Position numbers and translations under genes: made by a program. 64,000 nt of DNA from BJHL01 sp040378885 (GTDB taxonomy: Bacteria > Planctomycetota > Phycisphaerae > Phycisphaerales > UBA1924): contig JBKDAN010000019.1 in the NCBI GenBank assembly GCA_046316615.1, positions 38,692 to 102,691 of the forward strand. The letters run 5' to 3'. Under the pieces are notes generated by a model. It made no database searches and was not told the origin of the DNA. It saw only the letters and a program-made list of their open reading frames with translations. Of the stretch, positions 33,026 through 40,387 are shown in pieces; the first letter of the stretch is position 1, and each line of letters begins with the position of its first letter.

Positions 33026-34702
33026 TCACATCGTCACCGCAGGCACCGCCACAATCTCTACCGGCGTGCGCATCACCCGCGCCAGCAGGTCCGACTTCTT
33101 GCCCGCGGCCTTCACCTCATCTACCGCGTCCATCGTCGCATGCGCTTCGATGCGCACCGCACCACGCGTAAATCGCACGTTCGCCGCCGTCACGATCTGC
33201 CCGTGCGTGCGATCAAGTCCATCCGCGATGCGCAAGATGCCCGCCAACCGTGAGACAACCTGTTGATCCTTCACGGGCAGTGCATTGAACACTGCATGCT
33301 TCGCATCAGGCATCGCCCGCCGGTGATACCGCGCCACCTGTGCCACGATCTCCTGCTGCCGCGCCGTCAGCGAAGCCAGCTCCGCATGCCGAATCATCGT
33401 CGCACTGTGCTTGTGGTGCTTCTCATACGACACCAAAATGCCCACATCATGCAGTATCGCGGCGCAGTCCAGCAGTTCCCGCTCCATGGGCTCACTGCCA
33501 AGCCGCGGAATCAGATCACTCTCCGCCAGAAACTGGTCATACAGCGACAGCGCAAGTGTCGCCACATGCTCGCTGTGCGCCTTCTCATACCGCGCCTGCG
33601 ACGCGAACTCTCGCACTTCTCGCAGCAGCGTCGCCGGGTCACCGCCCGCCGTCGTTTCGCTTGAGATATCGCGAATCATCCGCAGCAGCAGCCCTTCGCG
33701 CACGCCGCCTGCAAAGCAGTGAATGCGCGTCGCCCCCGTGTGCTTCATCAGCCGCTCAACAGCAAGCAGCCCTGCGATGATGATGTCCGCCCGGTCGCTG
33801 GGCAGTCCCGGCTTGCGCAGCCGTTCCGCAAGCGACACGCGCCGCAAGTCCTCAATTAATGCCGCCAGTTGATCGTGCGAAATCGGAGCCATCTCGCGCA
33901 GCGCAGGGCTGTTCCGCGAGATCACCACCCCGCGCGCCGCCGCGGCGAGTGTCGCCAGCGTGTTGAACGTGCCGCCGCAGCCCACCAGCATCGCGGGCGG
34001 CACCGCATGTTCCCGCACGCTTTCCGCAATCGTGCGCTTCACATGCCGCTTCATCTTCTGAAAGTTCTCGCCCGCCGCCAGTTCTGGCCCGCCAAACGCC
34101 TCCGTCAGTCGCACCGCTCCCAGCGGCATCGTCGTGCTCTCCGTAATCACCCCATCCATGCTGAACACGACTTCCATCGAGCCGCCGCCGATGTCAATCA
34201 CCGCGCACAGCCCGTGCGACAGATCCAAAGCCCGCGCCACCGAGCGATACGTGTGCTTCCCTTCATCCAGCCCTGAGATCACTTCGACAGCAATGCCCGC
34301 CCGATCCTTCACCAGACTCGTGAAGTCCGCCCGATTGCTCGCATCGCGCACCGCAGCCGTCGCAAACGCACGCACCGTCGCCCCCTGCTTATCCGCCATC
34401 GCCTTGAACCGCACAACGGCCTCAACGCTCCGCGCCAGCGAATCCGGCGCGATCGCCCCCGTCTCCGACAGCCCATGCGCCAGCCGCGTCATCGACCGTT
34501 CTTCATGCAGCACCTTCCAGTGCGCGCTGTCCACCAGTTCAACCACCAGCAGCCGGATGGAATTGCTGCCAATGTCGATCACCGCCAGCCGTCGCCCCGC
34601 CAACGCCGACGATTCCTCATTCGAAATGCCACCCAGCGACGCCAGGACGGCCTTTGGTTCCAGCAACTGAGCGGCGGGCGGTGTCGGTTGCGAACTGGAC
34701 AT
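33026..34702 (-). CDS. Ppx/GppA phosphatase with C-terminal HD domain
   Basis: The 558-residue protein hydrolyses inorganic polyphosphate, pppGpp or both. The actin-like phosphatase core shows VIDIGSNSIRLLV, VIDIGGGSMEVVF and GCGGTFNTLA, each in its usual place. The C-terminal HD domain carries HSEHVATLALSLYDQ, then AAILHDVGILVSYEKHHKHS. About 45 residues precede the first motif. The choice between exopolyphosphatase and GppA activity cannot be made from sequence alone. The ATG at 34702 (MSSSQPTPP) was taken. It diverges from the TetR gene. Confidence 0.92.
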   Translation of the reverse strand: MSSSQPTPPAAQLLEPKAVLASLGGISNEESSALAGRRLAVIDIGSNSIRLLVVELVDSAHWKVLHEERSMTRLAHGLSETGAIAPDSLARSVEAVVRFKAMADKQGATVRAFATAAVRDASNRADFTSLVKDRAGIAVEVISGLDEGKHTYRSVARALDLSHGLCAVIDIGGGSMEVVFSMDGVITESTTMPLGAVRLTEAFGGPELAAGENFQKMKRHVKRTIAESVREHAVPPAMLVGCGGTFNTLATLAAAARGVVISRNSPALREMAPISHDQLAALIEDLRRVSLAERLRKPGLPSDRADIIIAGLLAVERLMKHTGATRIHCFAGGVREGLLLRMIRDISSETTAGGDPATLLREVREFASQARYEKAHSEHVATLALSLYDQFLAESDLIPRLGSEPMERELLDCAAILHDVGILVSYEKHHKHSATMIRHAELASLTARQQEIVAQVARYHRRAMPDAKHAVFNALPVKDQQVVSRLAGILRIADGLDRTHGQIVTAANVRFTRGAVRIEAHATMDAVDEVKAAGKKSDLLARVMRTPVEIVAVPAVTM

Positions 34703-34774
34703 GCCGAATTGTTGGCATCGCCCCCTGCGCAATTGTTAAGACTGGCAATGCCGGATAACCACCGCGCGAAAAAT

Positions 34775-34831
34775 GTAATCGCATGGTTAACAATGACGCG
34801 GCTGGAACGTAGAATGTAATCATGCGATTAC
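34775..34831. promoter_or_regulatory. Two operator-like dyads before the TetR gene
   Basis: GTAATCATGCGATTAC (34816-34831) is a near-perfect dyad with half-sites GTAATC and GATTAC. GTAATCGCATGGTTAAC (34775-34791) is a weaker copy. Their centres are about 41 bp apart, close to four helical turns. The right copy contains the annotated ATG of the TetR gene (34822). Autoregulation is the natural reading, but unproven. Confidence 0.65.
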
Positions 34832-35547
34832 CTTCCGGTCACCCCCGGCCCCGCCCCGATCGTCCTGCCGCCAGGCTCGCGGGCAAGCAAGTCGCCTTAT
34901 GCGTGGGTGACAAACGTCGCCAGCGCATCCTTCGTGCCGCTCGCACGCTCTTCGCCAAGCAAGGCTTCAACGAAACCACCACCCGCCAGATCGCCGCCGC
35001 TTCCCGCAGCAATCTTGCGTCCATCCGCTACTACTTTGGCGACAAAGCCGGCCTCATTACCGCCGTGATGCGCGACGCCGCCGCCTCCATCCTTGAGAAC
35101 GGCGCACACCCCGTCGTCCCCGTGAGCGATGAACCGCGCGAAACCCTCAAGCAGTTCGTCTTGTGGGTACTCCGCACCGCCCGCCGAGGCAAGCACGTCA
35201 GTGCCGAAAGCCAGCAACTCATGTTGCGAGCCCTGAGCATCAAGCATCGCGACGCTCGCCAACTCGTCGAGGAAATGGGCCAGCCCGTCCGCGCCAACTT
35301 GCTCTCGCTGATTGATCAGCTCTACACCGACCCCATCGATCCCGACGTGCGCGAGCACGCTTTTGTCTTCATCTTCAGTCTGTGTTCCAACTTCGTGCAT
35401 GGTCGGACCGCCCTCAAAAACATGGGCATCGAAGTGCCCGACGACGAGACCCAGCTCGATCATCTCGCCGAGCGACTCACCGATTTCATCATCGGCGGCG
35501 TGCAGAACATGATCGTCCACGCCATGCGAAAGCGAGGCCGCGCGTGA
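34822..35547 (+). CDS. TetR/AcrR family transcriptional regulator
   Basis: The 241-residue product has a TetR N-terminal helix-turn-helix (RRQRILRAARTLFAKQGFNE, then TTTRQIAAASRSNLASIRYY) and a C-terminal ligand domain of the CecR/YbiH kind. The first 27 residues are Pro/Arg-rich and unlike the family. A GTG at 34903 would give a standard 214-residue protein and would free the operator-like dyad at 34816-34831 from the coding sequence. It overlaps the next gene by 4 nt (GTGA), so it probably controls that permease. Confidence 0.88.
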   Translation: MRLPSGHPRPRPDRPAARLAGKQVALCVGDKRRQRILRAARTLFAKQGFNETTTRQIAAASRSNLASIRYYFGDKAGLITAVMRDAAASILENGAHPVVPVSDEPRETLKQFVLWVLRTARRGKHVSAESQQLMLRALSIKHRDARQLVEEMGQPVRANLLSLIDQLYTDPIDPDVREHAFVFIFSLCSNFVHGRTALKNMGIEVPDDETQLDHLAERLTDFIIGGVQNMIVHAMRKRGRA

Positions 35548-36728
35548 TCCGTCTGGCTATCCGCATGTTGCTGGGCGACCGCAGCAAGTGCTTCGGCGTC
35601 CTCTTCGGCATCGCCGTCACCACCTTCCTCATGACCATGCTCGTCTCGATGTTCGCTGGCATGCTCTCGCGCACGTACGGCCTCGTCGCGGACAACCCAG
35701 GCGTCGATGTCTGGGTCATGGACCCCGCCTGCCAGTCCGCCACACAAGCCATCAACATGCCGCAGACCGTCGTCGAACGCGTGCGAGGTGTCGAAGGTGT
35801 CGCCTCCGCCACGCGCCTCACCGTCGGGGCGTTCGCAGCACGCATGCCGCACGGCGCATTCGTGCAGGTCGATGTCATCGGCGCCGACGATGCAACGCTC
35901 ATGGGTATCCCATCATCCGCAGGCGAAAGCGCGTTGCGCCTGCGCGAGCCCGACACCGCCCTGCTCGATCTTGGCGGCACGCGTGATCAAATGGTCGTGC
36001 CCACCGATCGCTCCCGCTGGTGGAGCGGCCAGCCCGGCCTGCTCGACGTGCAGACCCGCGCGATGGAAGTGGGGGACGAAGTGGTCGTCAACACCACCAC
36101 CTTGCGCATCGCCGGTCACATCACCGGCACGCCGCGCTTTCAGCCCCAGCCCGTGCTCTACACCACATACACCACAGCTTCGCGCATGCTCCCCGCGCAG
36201 CGCAATCAGCTCACATACGTGCTCGTGCGCGTCGCGCCAGGCTCGAACGCAACACGCGTCGCCGAACAAATCTCAAGCCAAACGCAGTTGCAGGCTCTCA
36301 CCTCCGCCGAGTTCAAGCGCCGCACCGTCATCTGGTTCTTCATCAACTCAGGCGTCATCAGCCAGATCACCGTCATGATCACCTTCGCCTTCGCGGTGGG
36401 CCTCGCCATCACGGGCCTCATGATGAACATGTTCACCACCGAGAACAGCCGCTTCTACGCCGCCTTCAAGGCTATCGGCGCCAGTCATCGCACGCTGCTT
36501 GGCATGGTCACCGCACAGGCCTCATACGCCGCCGTCATGGGTTACGGCATCGGTCTGGGCATCTGCTGCATGCTCGGTGTCGCCCTGCGCGACACTGGTT
36601 TTCCCTTCCGCCTCATGTGGTACACGCCGCTTATCACGTTTGTCGTCGTGCTCTTCATCGCGACAGTCACCGCCATGTTCAGCGCACGCTCCGTCCTGCG
36701 CATCGAGCCCGGTGCCGTCTTCAAGTGA
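35544..36728 (+). CDS. FtsX-type ABC transporter permease (MacB/DevC-like)
   Basis: The 394-residue protein has one N-terminal membrane helix (CFGVLFGIAVTTFLMTMLVS), a periplasmic MacB-type domain of about 230 residues, and three C-terminal helices with the FtsX-domain words NMFTTENSRFYAAFKAIGAS and VTAMFSARSVLRIEPG. Such permeases work with an ATPase and a membrane-fusion protein in envelope export or stress. Neither partner is adjacent, which is unusual. The GTG at 35544 overlaps the regulator's stop. DevC-type and LolE-type assignments both remain possible. Confidence 0.85.
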   Translation: MIRLAIRMLLGDRSKCFGVLFGIAVTTFLMTMLVSMFAGMLSRTYGLVADNPGVDVWVMDPACQSATQAINMPQTVVERVRGVEGVASATRLTVGAFAARMPHGAFVQVDVIGADDATLMGIPSSAGESALRLREPDTALLDLGGTRDQMVVPTDRSRWWSGQPGLLDVQTRAMEVGDEVVVNTTTLRIAGHITGTPRFQPQPVLYTTYTTASRMLPAQRNQLTYVLVRVAPGSNATRVAEQISSQTQLQALTSAEFKRRTVIWFFINSGVISQITVMITFAFAVGLAITGLMMNMFTTENSRFYAAFKAIGASHRTLLGMVTAQASYAAVMGYGIGLGICCMLGVALRDTGFPFRLMWYTPLITFVVVLFIATVTAMFSARSVLRIEPGAVFK

Positions 36729-36733
36729 GCACA

Positions 36734-36763
36734 TGAAAAAACCCAGCCGAACACGGCTGGGTT
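36734..36763 (-). terminator. Intrinsic terminator of the DUF3467 gene
   Basis: AACCCAGCCG (36740-36749) pairs perfectly with CGGCTGGGTT (36754-36763) around a 4-nt loop. On the - strand it is followed by a T run. It lies between the converging permease and DUF3467 genes. Confidence 0.88.
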
Positions 36764-36788
36764 CTGATTCGCCAACGAGTGGTGAAAC

Positions 36789-37109
36789 TTACTGGCTGAT
36801 GCGGGGGCCGCCCTGGCGCTGGCCGAGGTTGATCTCGCCGTTGCGCTCTTCATACTGACGGACAACCTGGCCGAGGCTGATGGCCAGACGCTTCGCGCCC
36901 TGCCAGTTCATGACCACGCGGCTGCCGACGCCGAAGACCAGCGCGGGCTGGTTGTCAGGACCGGGAACCGGGAGGTTCATGCCGAAGTCCAGAACGACTT
37001 CGTCCTGGGTCGTGCTGGTGCGGATGGTGTTCGCGTACGTCGTCTGCATCTTGCTTTCGTCGATGCGGAGTTGGATCTGACGCTGTTCGCCTTGGGGTTG
37101 ATCGCCCAT
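36789..37109 (-). CDS. DUF3467 family protein
   Basis: The 106-residue product belongs to the small DUF3467 family: QTTYANTIRTSTTQDEVVLD, then FGMN, SRVVMNWQGAKRLAISLGQV and RQYEERNGEI. The family is cytoplasmic, about 100 residues, without an established role. GGAAAG lies 5 nt before the ATG at 37109. It has its own terminator. Confidence 0.85.
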   Translation of the reverse strand: MGDQPQGEQRQIQLRIDESKMQTTYANTIRTSTTQDEVVLDFGMNLPVPGPDNQPALVFGVGSRVVMNWQGAKRLAISLGQVVRQYEERNGEINLGQRQGGPRISQ

Positions 37110-37207
37110 TGTCACTTTCCTTTCCCGCCTGACGCGGGTGTTTGTCTCGCCTGTTCCCAGTACACTCAACGGCCCGCAGCCCGTGCCCCCGTGGGACAGA
37201 GCGATGC

Positions 37208-37230
37208 GAAAAACCCGGGCAACGCGCCCG
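37208..37230 (-). terminator. Probable terminator after tRNA-Leu
   Basis: CGGGC (37216-37220) pairs with GCCCG (37226-37230). On the - strand the stem is followed by GGTTTTTCGC. It lies about 70 nt downstream of the tRNA. Confidence 0.6.
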
Positions 37231-37300
37231 TATCAGTGCCTGATCGCAGGACAGGATTTTAGCCGACCATCCGCCCTGTAAGGCGAAGAGGTTCCGGCAA

Positions 37301-37384
37301 TGCCGGAGGAGGGACTTGAACCCACACTCCTTTAGGGGGAACCGGATTTTGAATCCGGCGCGTCTGCCATTCCGCCACTCCGGC
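37301..37384 (-). tRNA. tRNA-Leu, anticodon CAA
   Basis: The - strand reads GCCGGAG at 37384-37378, a D-arm with GGAATGGCAGAC, the anticodon arm CCGGATTCAAAATCCGG (loop TTCAAAA, anticodon CAA, decoding UUG), a long class II variable arm, T-arm GTGGGTTCAAGTCCC and the closing CTCCGGC with discriminator A. The acceptor stem pairs fully. The length is 84 nt, as expected for leucine tRNA. CCA is not encoded. Confidence 0.97.
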
Positions 37385-37573
37385 GATTCGTGGAGGGGAG
37401 CATAGCCCGCCTCCCGTCCGGTTTCGATTGTTTGGACTTCGTTGCCTTGCTCGCCCGGGCTGCTATCCTTGCCGCTTTCCGTCACGCCCCCATTTCGTGC
37501 GCCGAATTTCTGTGTCGGAGCATGAGGCGTGCGGTCGCGCATTGCGCTGGTTCTCGCCATAAGGTCGCCCGTC

Positions 37574-38929
37574 ATGTCCACCACCAACAAAGTCAACGTC
37601 GTCGATGCCGGACCCAATCTCAAGAAACTCTCGATCGAGGTTCCTGCGTCGGTCGTCGAGGAGAAGCTAAAGACCAGCATCGATGTGCTGACCAGCCAGG
37701 TCACGCTCCCGGGCTTCCGCCAGGGCCGCGCGCCGCGTCAGTTCGTCGAGAAGAAGTTCGGCGCCAACGTCCGTCGGGATGCGAAGGCCGAGCTCGCCAG
37801 CAAGGCTTTCCAGGACGCCGTGACTGAGCTCAAGCTCAAGATCGTCGGCGACCCCTCGGGCGGCAACCTCGACAAGGTCGAACTGCAGGATGGCAAGCCC
37901 TTCTCCTTCGAAGTCGAAGTCGAAGTGCTCCCCGAGTTCGAACTCCCCAGCCTCGATGGCATCGAGATTCGCAAGCCCATGCTCGAAGTGACCGACGATG
38001 TGGTTAACGACGAGATCAAGAAGATCTGTATCAATGAAGGTTCGCTCGAAAGCCGCGACGCGGCGGAAGCCGGCGACTACCTGACCGGTCACGCCAAGAT
38101 GACCGGCCCCAAGGGCGAGTCCTTCTACGACCTGCAAGGCGCGGTCGTCCAGAAGCCCACCGCCGACAAGAACGGCAAGGGCATGATCCTGGGGATCATG
38201 GTCGAAGACTTCGACAAGCAGATGGGCAAGGCCGGCGTGGGCGATGAGTTCACGATCAAGGCCAAGGGCCCCGAGCAGCACGAAGTCGAAGGGATCCGCA
38301 ACGCGGACCTGACGATGACCTTCAAGATCGATCGCATCGATCGCATCATCCCCGCGAAGATCGACGACGTCGTCAAGGCGTTCGGCCTCGAATCCGAGCA
38401 GCAGATGAAGGACGCCATCAAGCAGCGTCTAGGCGTCAACGTGCAGATCCAGCAGCAGTCGGCGATGCACAGCCAGATCAGCAAGTATCTGGGCGACAGC
38501 ACGAAGGTCGATCTGCCCGCTCGCGTCACCGCGCAGCAGGCGGCTCGCACGCTTGAGCGTCGTCGCCTCGAACTGATGTACCGCGGCATCGAACCGCACA
38601 AGATCGAAGAGCACATGGCCGAACTCCGCGCTGCGAGCAGCGCGGCGGCTCAGCGCGACCTCAAGATGTTCTTCGTGATGTTCCGCGTTGCTGAGCAGCT
38701 CAACACGCAGGTCACGCAGCAGGAAGTCAACCAGCGCATCACGCAGATGGCGATGCAGCGCAACGTGCGCCCGGACCAGATGGCCCAGGAACTGCGCCGC
38801 ACCAATCAGGTGAACGCGCTGATTACGCAGATCCGCGACCACAAGAGCCTCGACGCCATCCTCGCCAAGGCGAAGGTGACGGAAATGAAGGCCGAAGAGT
38901 TCAACGAGTGGGCGAAGAAGCAGGGCTGA
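37574..38929 (+). CDS. tig: Trigger factor (ribosome-associated chaperone)
   Basis: Trigger factor binds the ribosome exit tunnel and shields nascent chains. The 451-residue protein has the N-terminal ribosome-binding domain with the signature GFRQGRAPRQFVEKKFG (close to the classic GFRxGKxP), a middle PPIase-like domain (about 160-250; DYLTGHAKMTGPKGES, GVGDEFTIKAK) and a long helical C-terminal domain. Domain order and length suit the family. The ATG at 37574 (MSTTNKVNVV) was chosen over an earlier in-frame GTG. A strong terminator follows. Confidence 0.94.
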   Translation: MSTTNKVNVVDAGPNLKKLSIEVPASVVEEKLKTSIDVLTSQVTLPGFRQGRAPRQFVEKKFGANVRRDAKAELASKAFQDAVTELKLKIVGDPSGGNLDKVELQDGKPFSFEVEVEVLPEFELPSLDGIEIRKPMLEVTDDVVNDEIKKICINEGSLESRDAAEAGDYLTGHAKMTGPKGESFYDLQGAVVQKPTADKNGKGMILGIMVEDFDKQMGKAGVGDEFTIKAKGPEQHEVEGIRNADLTMTFKIDRIDRIIPAKIDDVVKAFGLESEQQMKDAIKQRLGVNVQIQQQSAMHSQISKYLGDSTKVDLPARVTAQQAARTLERRRLELMYRGIEPHKIEEHMAELRAASSAAAQRDLKMFFVMFRVAEQLNTQVTQQEVNQRITQMAMQRNVRPDQMAQELRRTNQVNALITQIRDHKSLDAILAKAKVTEMKAEEFNEWAKKQG

Positions 38930-38950
38930 ACGAACTGATTGAACGATTGA

Positions 38951-38980
38951 ACACCCCGGCCTTGGCTGGGGTGTTTTTTT
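38951..38980 (+). terminator. Intrinsic terminator of tig
   Basis: ACACCCC (38951-38957) pairs with GGGGTGT (38968-38974), with GCC/GGC pairing inside, followed by seven Ts (38974-38980). Confidence 0.95.
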
Positions 38981-38987
38981 GTTAGGC

Positions 38988-39022
38988 ACTAGGCACTAGG
39001 GACTAGGGACTAGGCACTAGGG
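38988..39022. repeat. Heptamer array ACTAGGS, five units
   Basis: ACTAGGC, ACTAGGG, ACTAGGG, ACTAGGC and ACTAGGG follow in phase, then TTAAGGCAG. A degenerate relative with nearly the same flank (TCAAGGCAG) lies at 55202-55245. Confidence 0.85.
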
Positions 39023-39128
39023 TTAAGGCAGTAAAGACACGGCGATGCCGGGGCCGTTGTGGCGGCTTCGGTGCTTTGGTGGGGTTGGAGCCAGCTTTCA
39101 GGTTCCGCGTGCGTGGGATGATCGGCCT

Positions 39129-39289
39129 GCTTTGCTCCAAGGAGCAAAGCGGGTAAGCGGCTGGCGCACCGGAATTGGCGGGCTTGGGCTTGTCGAGCTT
39201 GCGCTCGACATCGTGGCTTGGTCCACGAAGAGGCAGTGAGTGGTTGGCTCCCTTCCTCCAGAGTTGTGCACGCTGGGGCATGCACAACT
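39129..39289. other. Cluster of four hairpins, possible structured RNA or DNA element
   Basis: Four stems follow each other. GCTTTGCTCC/GGAGCAAAGC (39129-39138 and 39141-39150) has 10 perfect pairs. TGTCGAGC/GCTCGACA (39191-39198 and 39203-39210) is perfect. CGTGG/CCACG (39212-39216 and 39223-39227) is short. AGTTGTGCA/TGCACAACT (39262-39270 and 39281-39289) has 9 perfect pairs. None is followed by a T run. Either strand could encode a structured RNA, or the element may be REP-like DNA. Confidence 0.6.
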
Positions 39290-39628
39290 ACCCCAAGACC
39301 GCTGGTGGATGGTTCGGTTGTTACCAAGTCCGTGATCGCTCGATCATCGGGCGCGTCTGCTGCATTGTCGCCTTCGACTTTGCTGGCTGACTGCCGCCGC
39401 TTAAAGCGAACAGAGGAACTTGGTGACTCGTGACGGGCCACCAGTGCGCATTTTCGCAGAATGTGAGGTGTAATGCAAGAAGAAAAGGAGCCGAGGGCAT
39501 GCATTGCGCGCACAAGCGTGGTCGGCGCATGCAGATTTCGAGAAGTGTGCGCGCGCGGTGTGCTGTGTTGGGGAGTTTTCCACATTGAATGTGAACGCGA
39601 CGTAAGTGCGACGGCCCTTGGTGGGTCG

Positions 39629-39656
39629 CGGCATTCGGCATTCGTGATTCGGCATT
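39629..39656. repeat. Heptamer array CGGCATT, four units
   Basis: CGGCATT, CGGCATT, CGTGATT and CGGCATT run in phase. Translation of such arrays gives the RHSAFVIRHS-like nonsense peptides seen in spurious ORFs. Confidence 0.8.
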
Positions 39657-39747
39657 CGTGGGAAGGCAGGGTTGCAGCGAGGTCGGCGGGGAGAGTCGTG
39701 TACGCATCAAGGCATCAAGGTGTGGGGTAGGGGGCTTGGGGGTGGTT

Positions 39748-40362
39748 ATGGCTCTTGGCAGGGTTGGTATCCTGAGGGGCGTGTCGGAAGAGGCGAGTAA
39801 TCTTGATGCATTGCTGGCTGCTGCGGCGGCTGGGGATCCGACGGTGGCGTCGCAGTTGTTGCCATTGGTGTACGACCACCTGCGGGAACTGGCGCGGCGG
39901 AAGCTGGCGAGTGAGAATCCGGGGCAGACGTTGCAACCCACCGCGCTTGTGCATGAGGCGTATGTGCGGCTGGTGACGAGCCCGCAAACGAGCTGGAACG
40001 GGCGGAAGCACTTCTTTGCGGCTGCGGCGCTGGCGATGCGGCGGATTCTGGTGGAACGGGCGCGATCAAAACGTGGACCCAAACGTGGCGGAGATCGCAA
40101 GCGGTTCTCGCTTGAGATGGTGGAGCCCGCCGGTGAAGTGGCGGTGGATGAACTGGACTGGCTTTCGCTGGATAGCGCGCTGGATGCGTTGCAGGCGCAT
40201 GACGCGGAGCTGGCGGAAGTTGTTCATCTGCGTTACTTCGCGGGGTTGAGCGTTGAGGAGATCGGCCAGGCCATGGGTCGCAGTGAGCGCAGCATCAATC
40301 GAGATTGGAGCATTGCTCGGGCCTGGCTGCTGCGTCGGATGGAAGAGTTGGTGACCGAGTAA
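39748..40362 (+). CDS. ECF-type sigma factor, planctomycete X6-like group
   Basis: The 204-residue protein matches the Sig-70 X6-type factors abundant in planctomycetes: LLPLVYDHLRELARRKLASE, PGQTLQPTALVHEAYVRLV, NGRKHFFAAAALAMRRILVE and the region 4 helix-turn-helix FAGLSVEEIGQAMGRSERSI. No anti-sigma factor is adjacent; instead a transmembrane Ser/Thr kinase follows, a recurrent pairing in this phylum. The start is uncertain between ATG 39748 and GTG 39781; the latter fits the family's usual N-terminus but its purine tract is too close. Confidence 0.9.
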   Translation: MALGRVGILRGVSEEASNLDALLAAAAAGDPTVASQLLPLVYDHLRELARRKLASENPGQTLQPTALVHEAYVRLVTSPQTSWNGRKHFFAAAALAMRRILVERARSKRGPKRGGDRKRFSLEMVEPAGEVAVDELDWLSLDSALDALQAHDAELAEVVHLRYFAGLSVEEIGQAMGRSERSINRDWSIARAWLLRRMEELVTE

Positions 40363-40374
40363 GTCGGTTGCGCC

Positions 40375-40380
40375 AGGAGG
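40375..40380 (+). promoter_or_regulatory. Shine-Dalgarno deciding a TTG start
   Basis: AGGAGG stands 7 nt before the TTG at 40388, supporting this rare start codon for the kinase gene. Confidence 0.7.
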
Positions 40381-40387
40381 GACGGAG

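Larger units (their letters stand above)
38981..39747. other. Non-coding island with hairpins and short repeats
   Basis: This gap of more than 750 bp between the tig terminator and the ECF gene has no credible coding frame. It contains an ACTAGGS heptamer array (38988-39022), four near-consecutive hairpins (39129-39289), one DnaA-box-like TTTTCCACA (39576-39584), a CGGCATT heptamer array (39629-39656) and then the ECF promoter. It lies where + strand composition turns from C-rich to G-rich, making it a candidate for replication-origin-related or structural DNA. Confidence 0.6.

Noticed and set aside
39473..39730. Small + strand open frame with an RHSAFVIRHS stretch
   Set aside because: The stretch is a direct translation of the CGGCATT heptamer array; no ribosome-binding site or coding character.
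38981..39747. CRISPR array or attC/integron sites in the hairpin island
   Set aside because: The hairpins have unrelated sequences and no constant repeat-spacer spacing; no cas or integrase gene is near.
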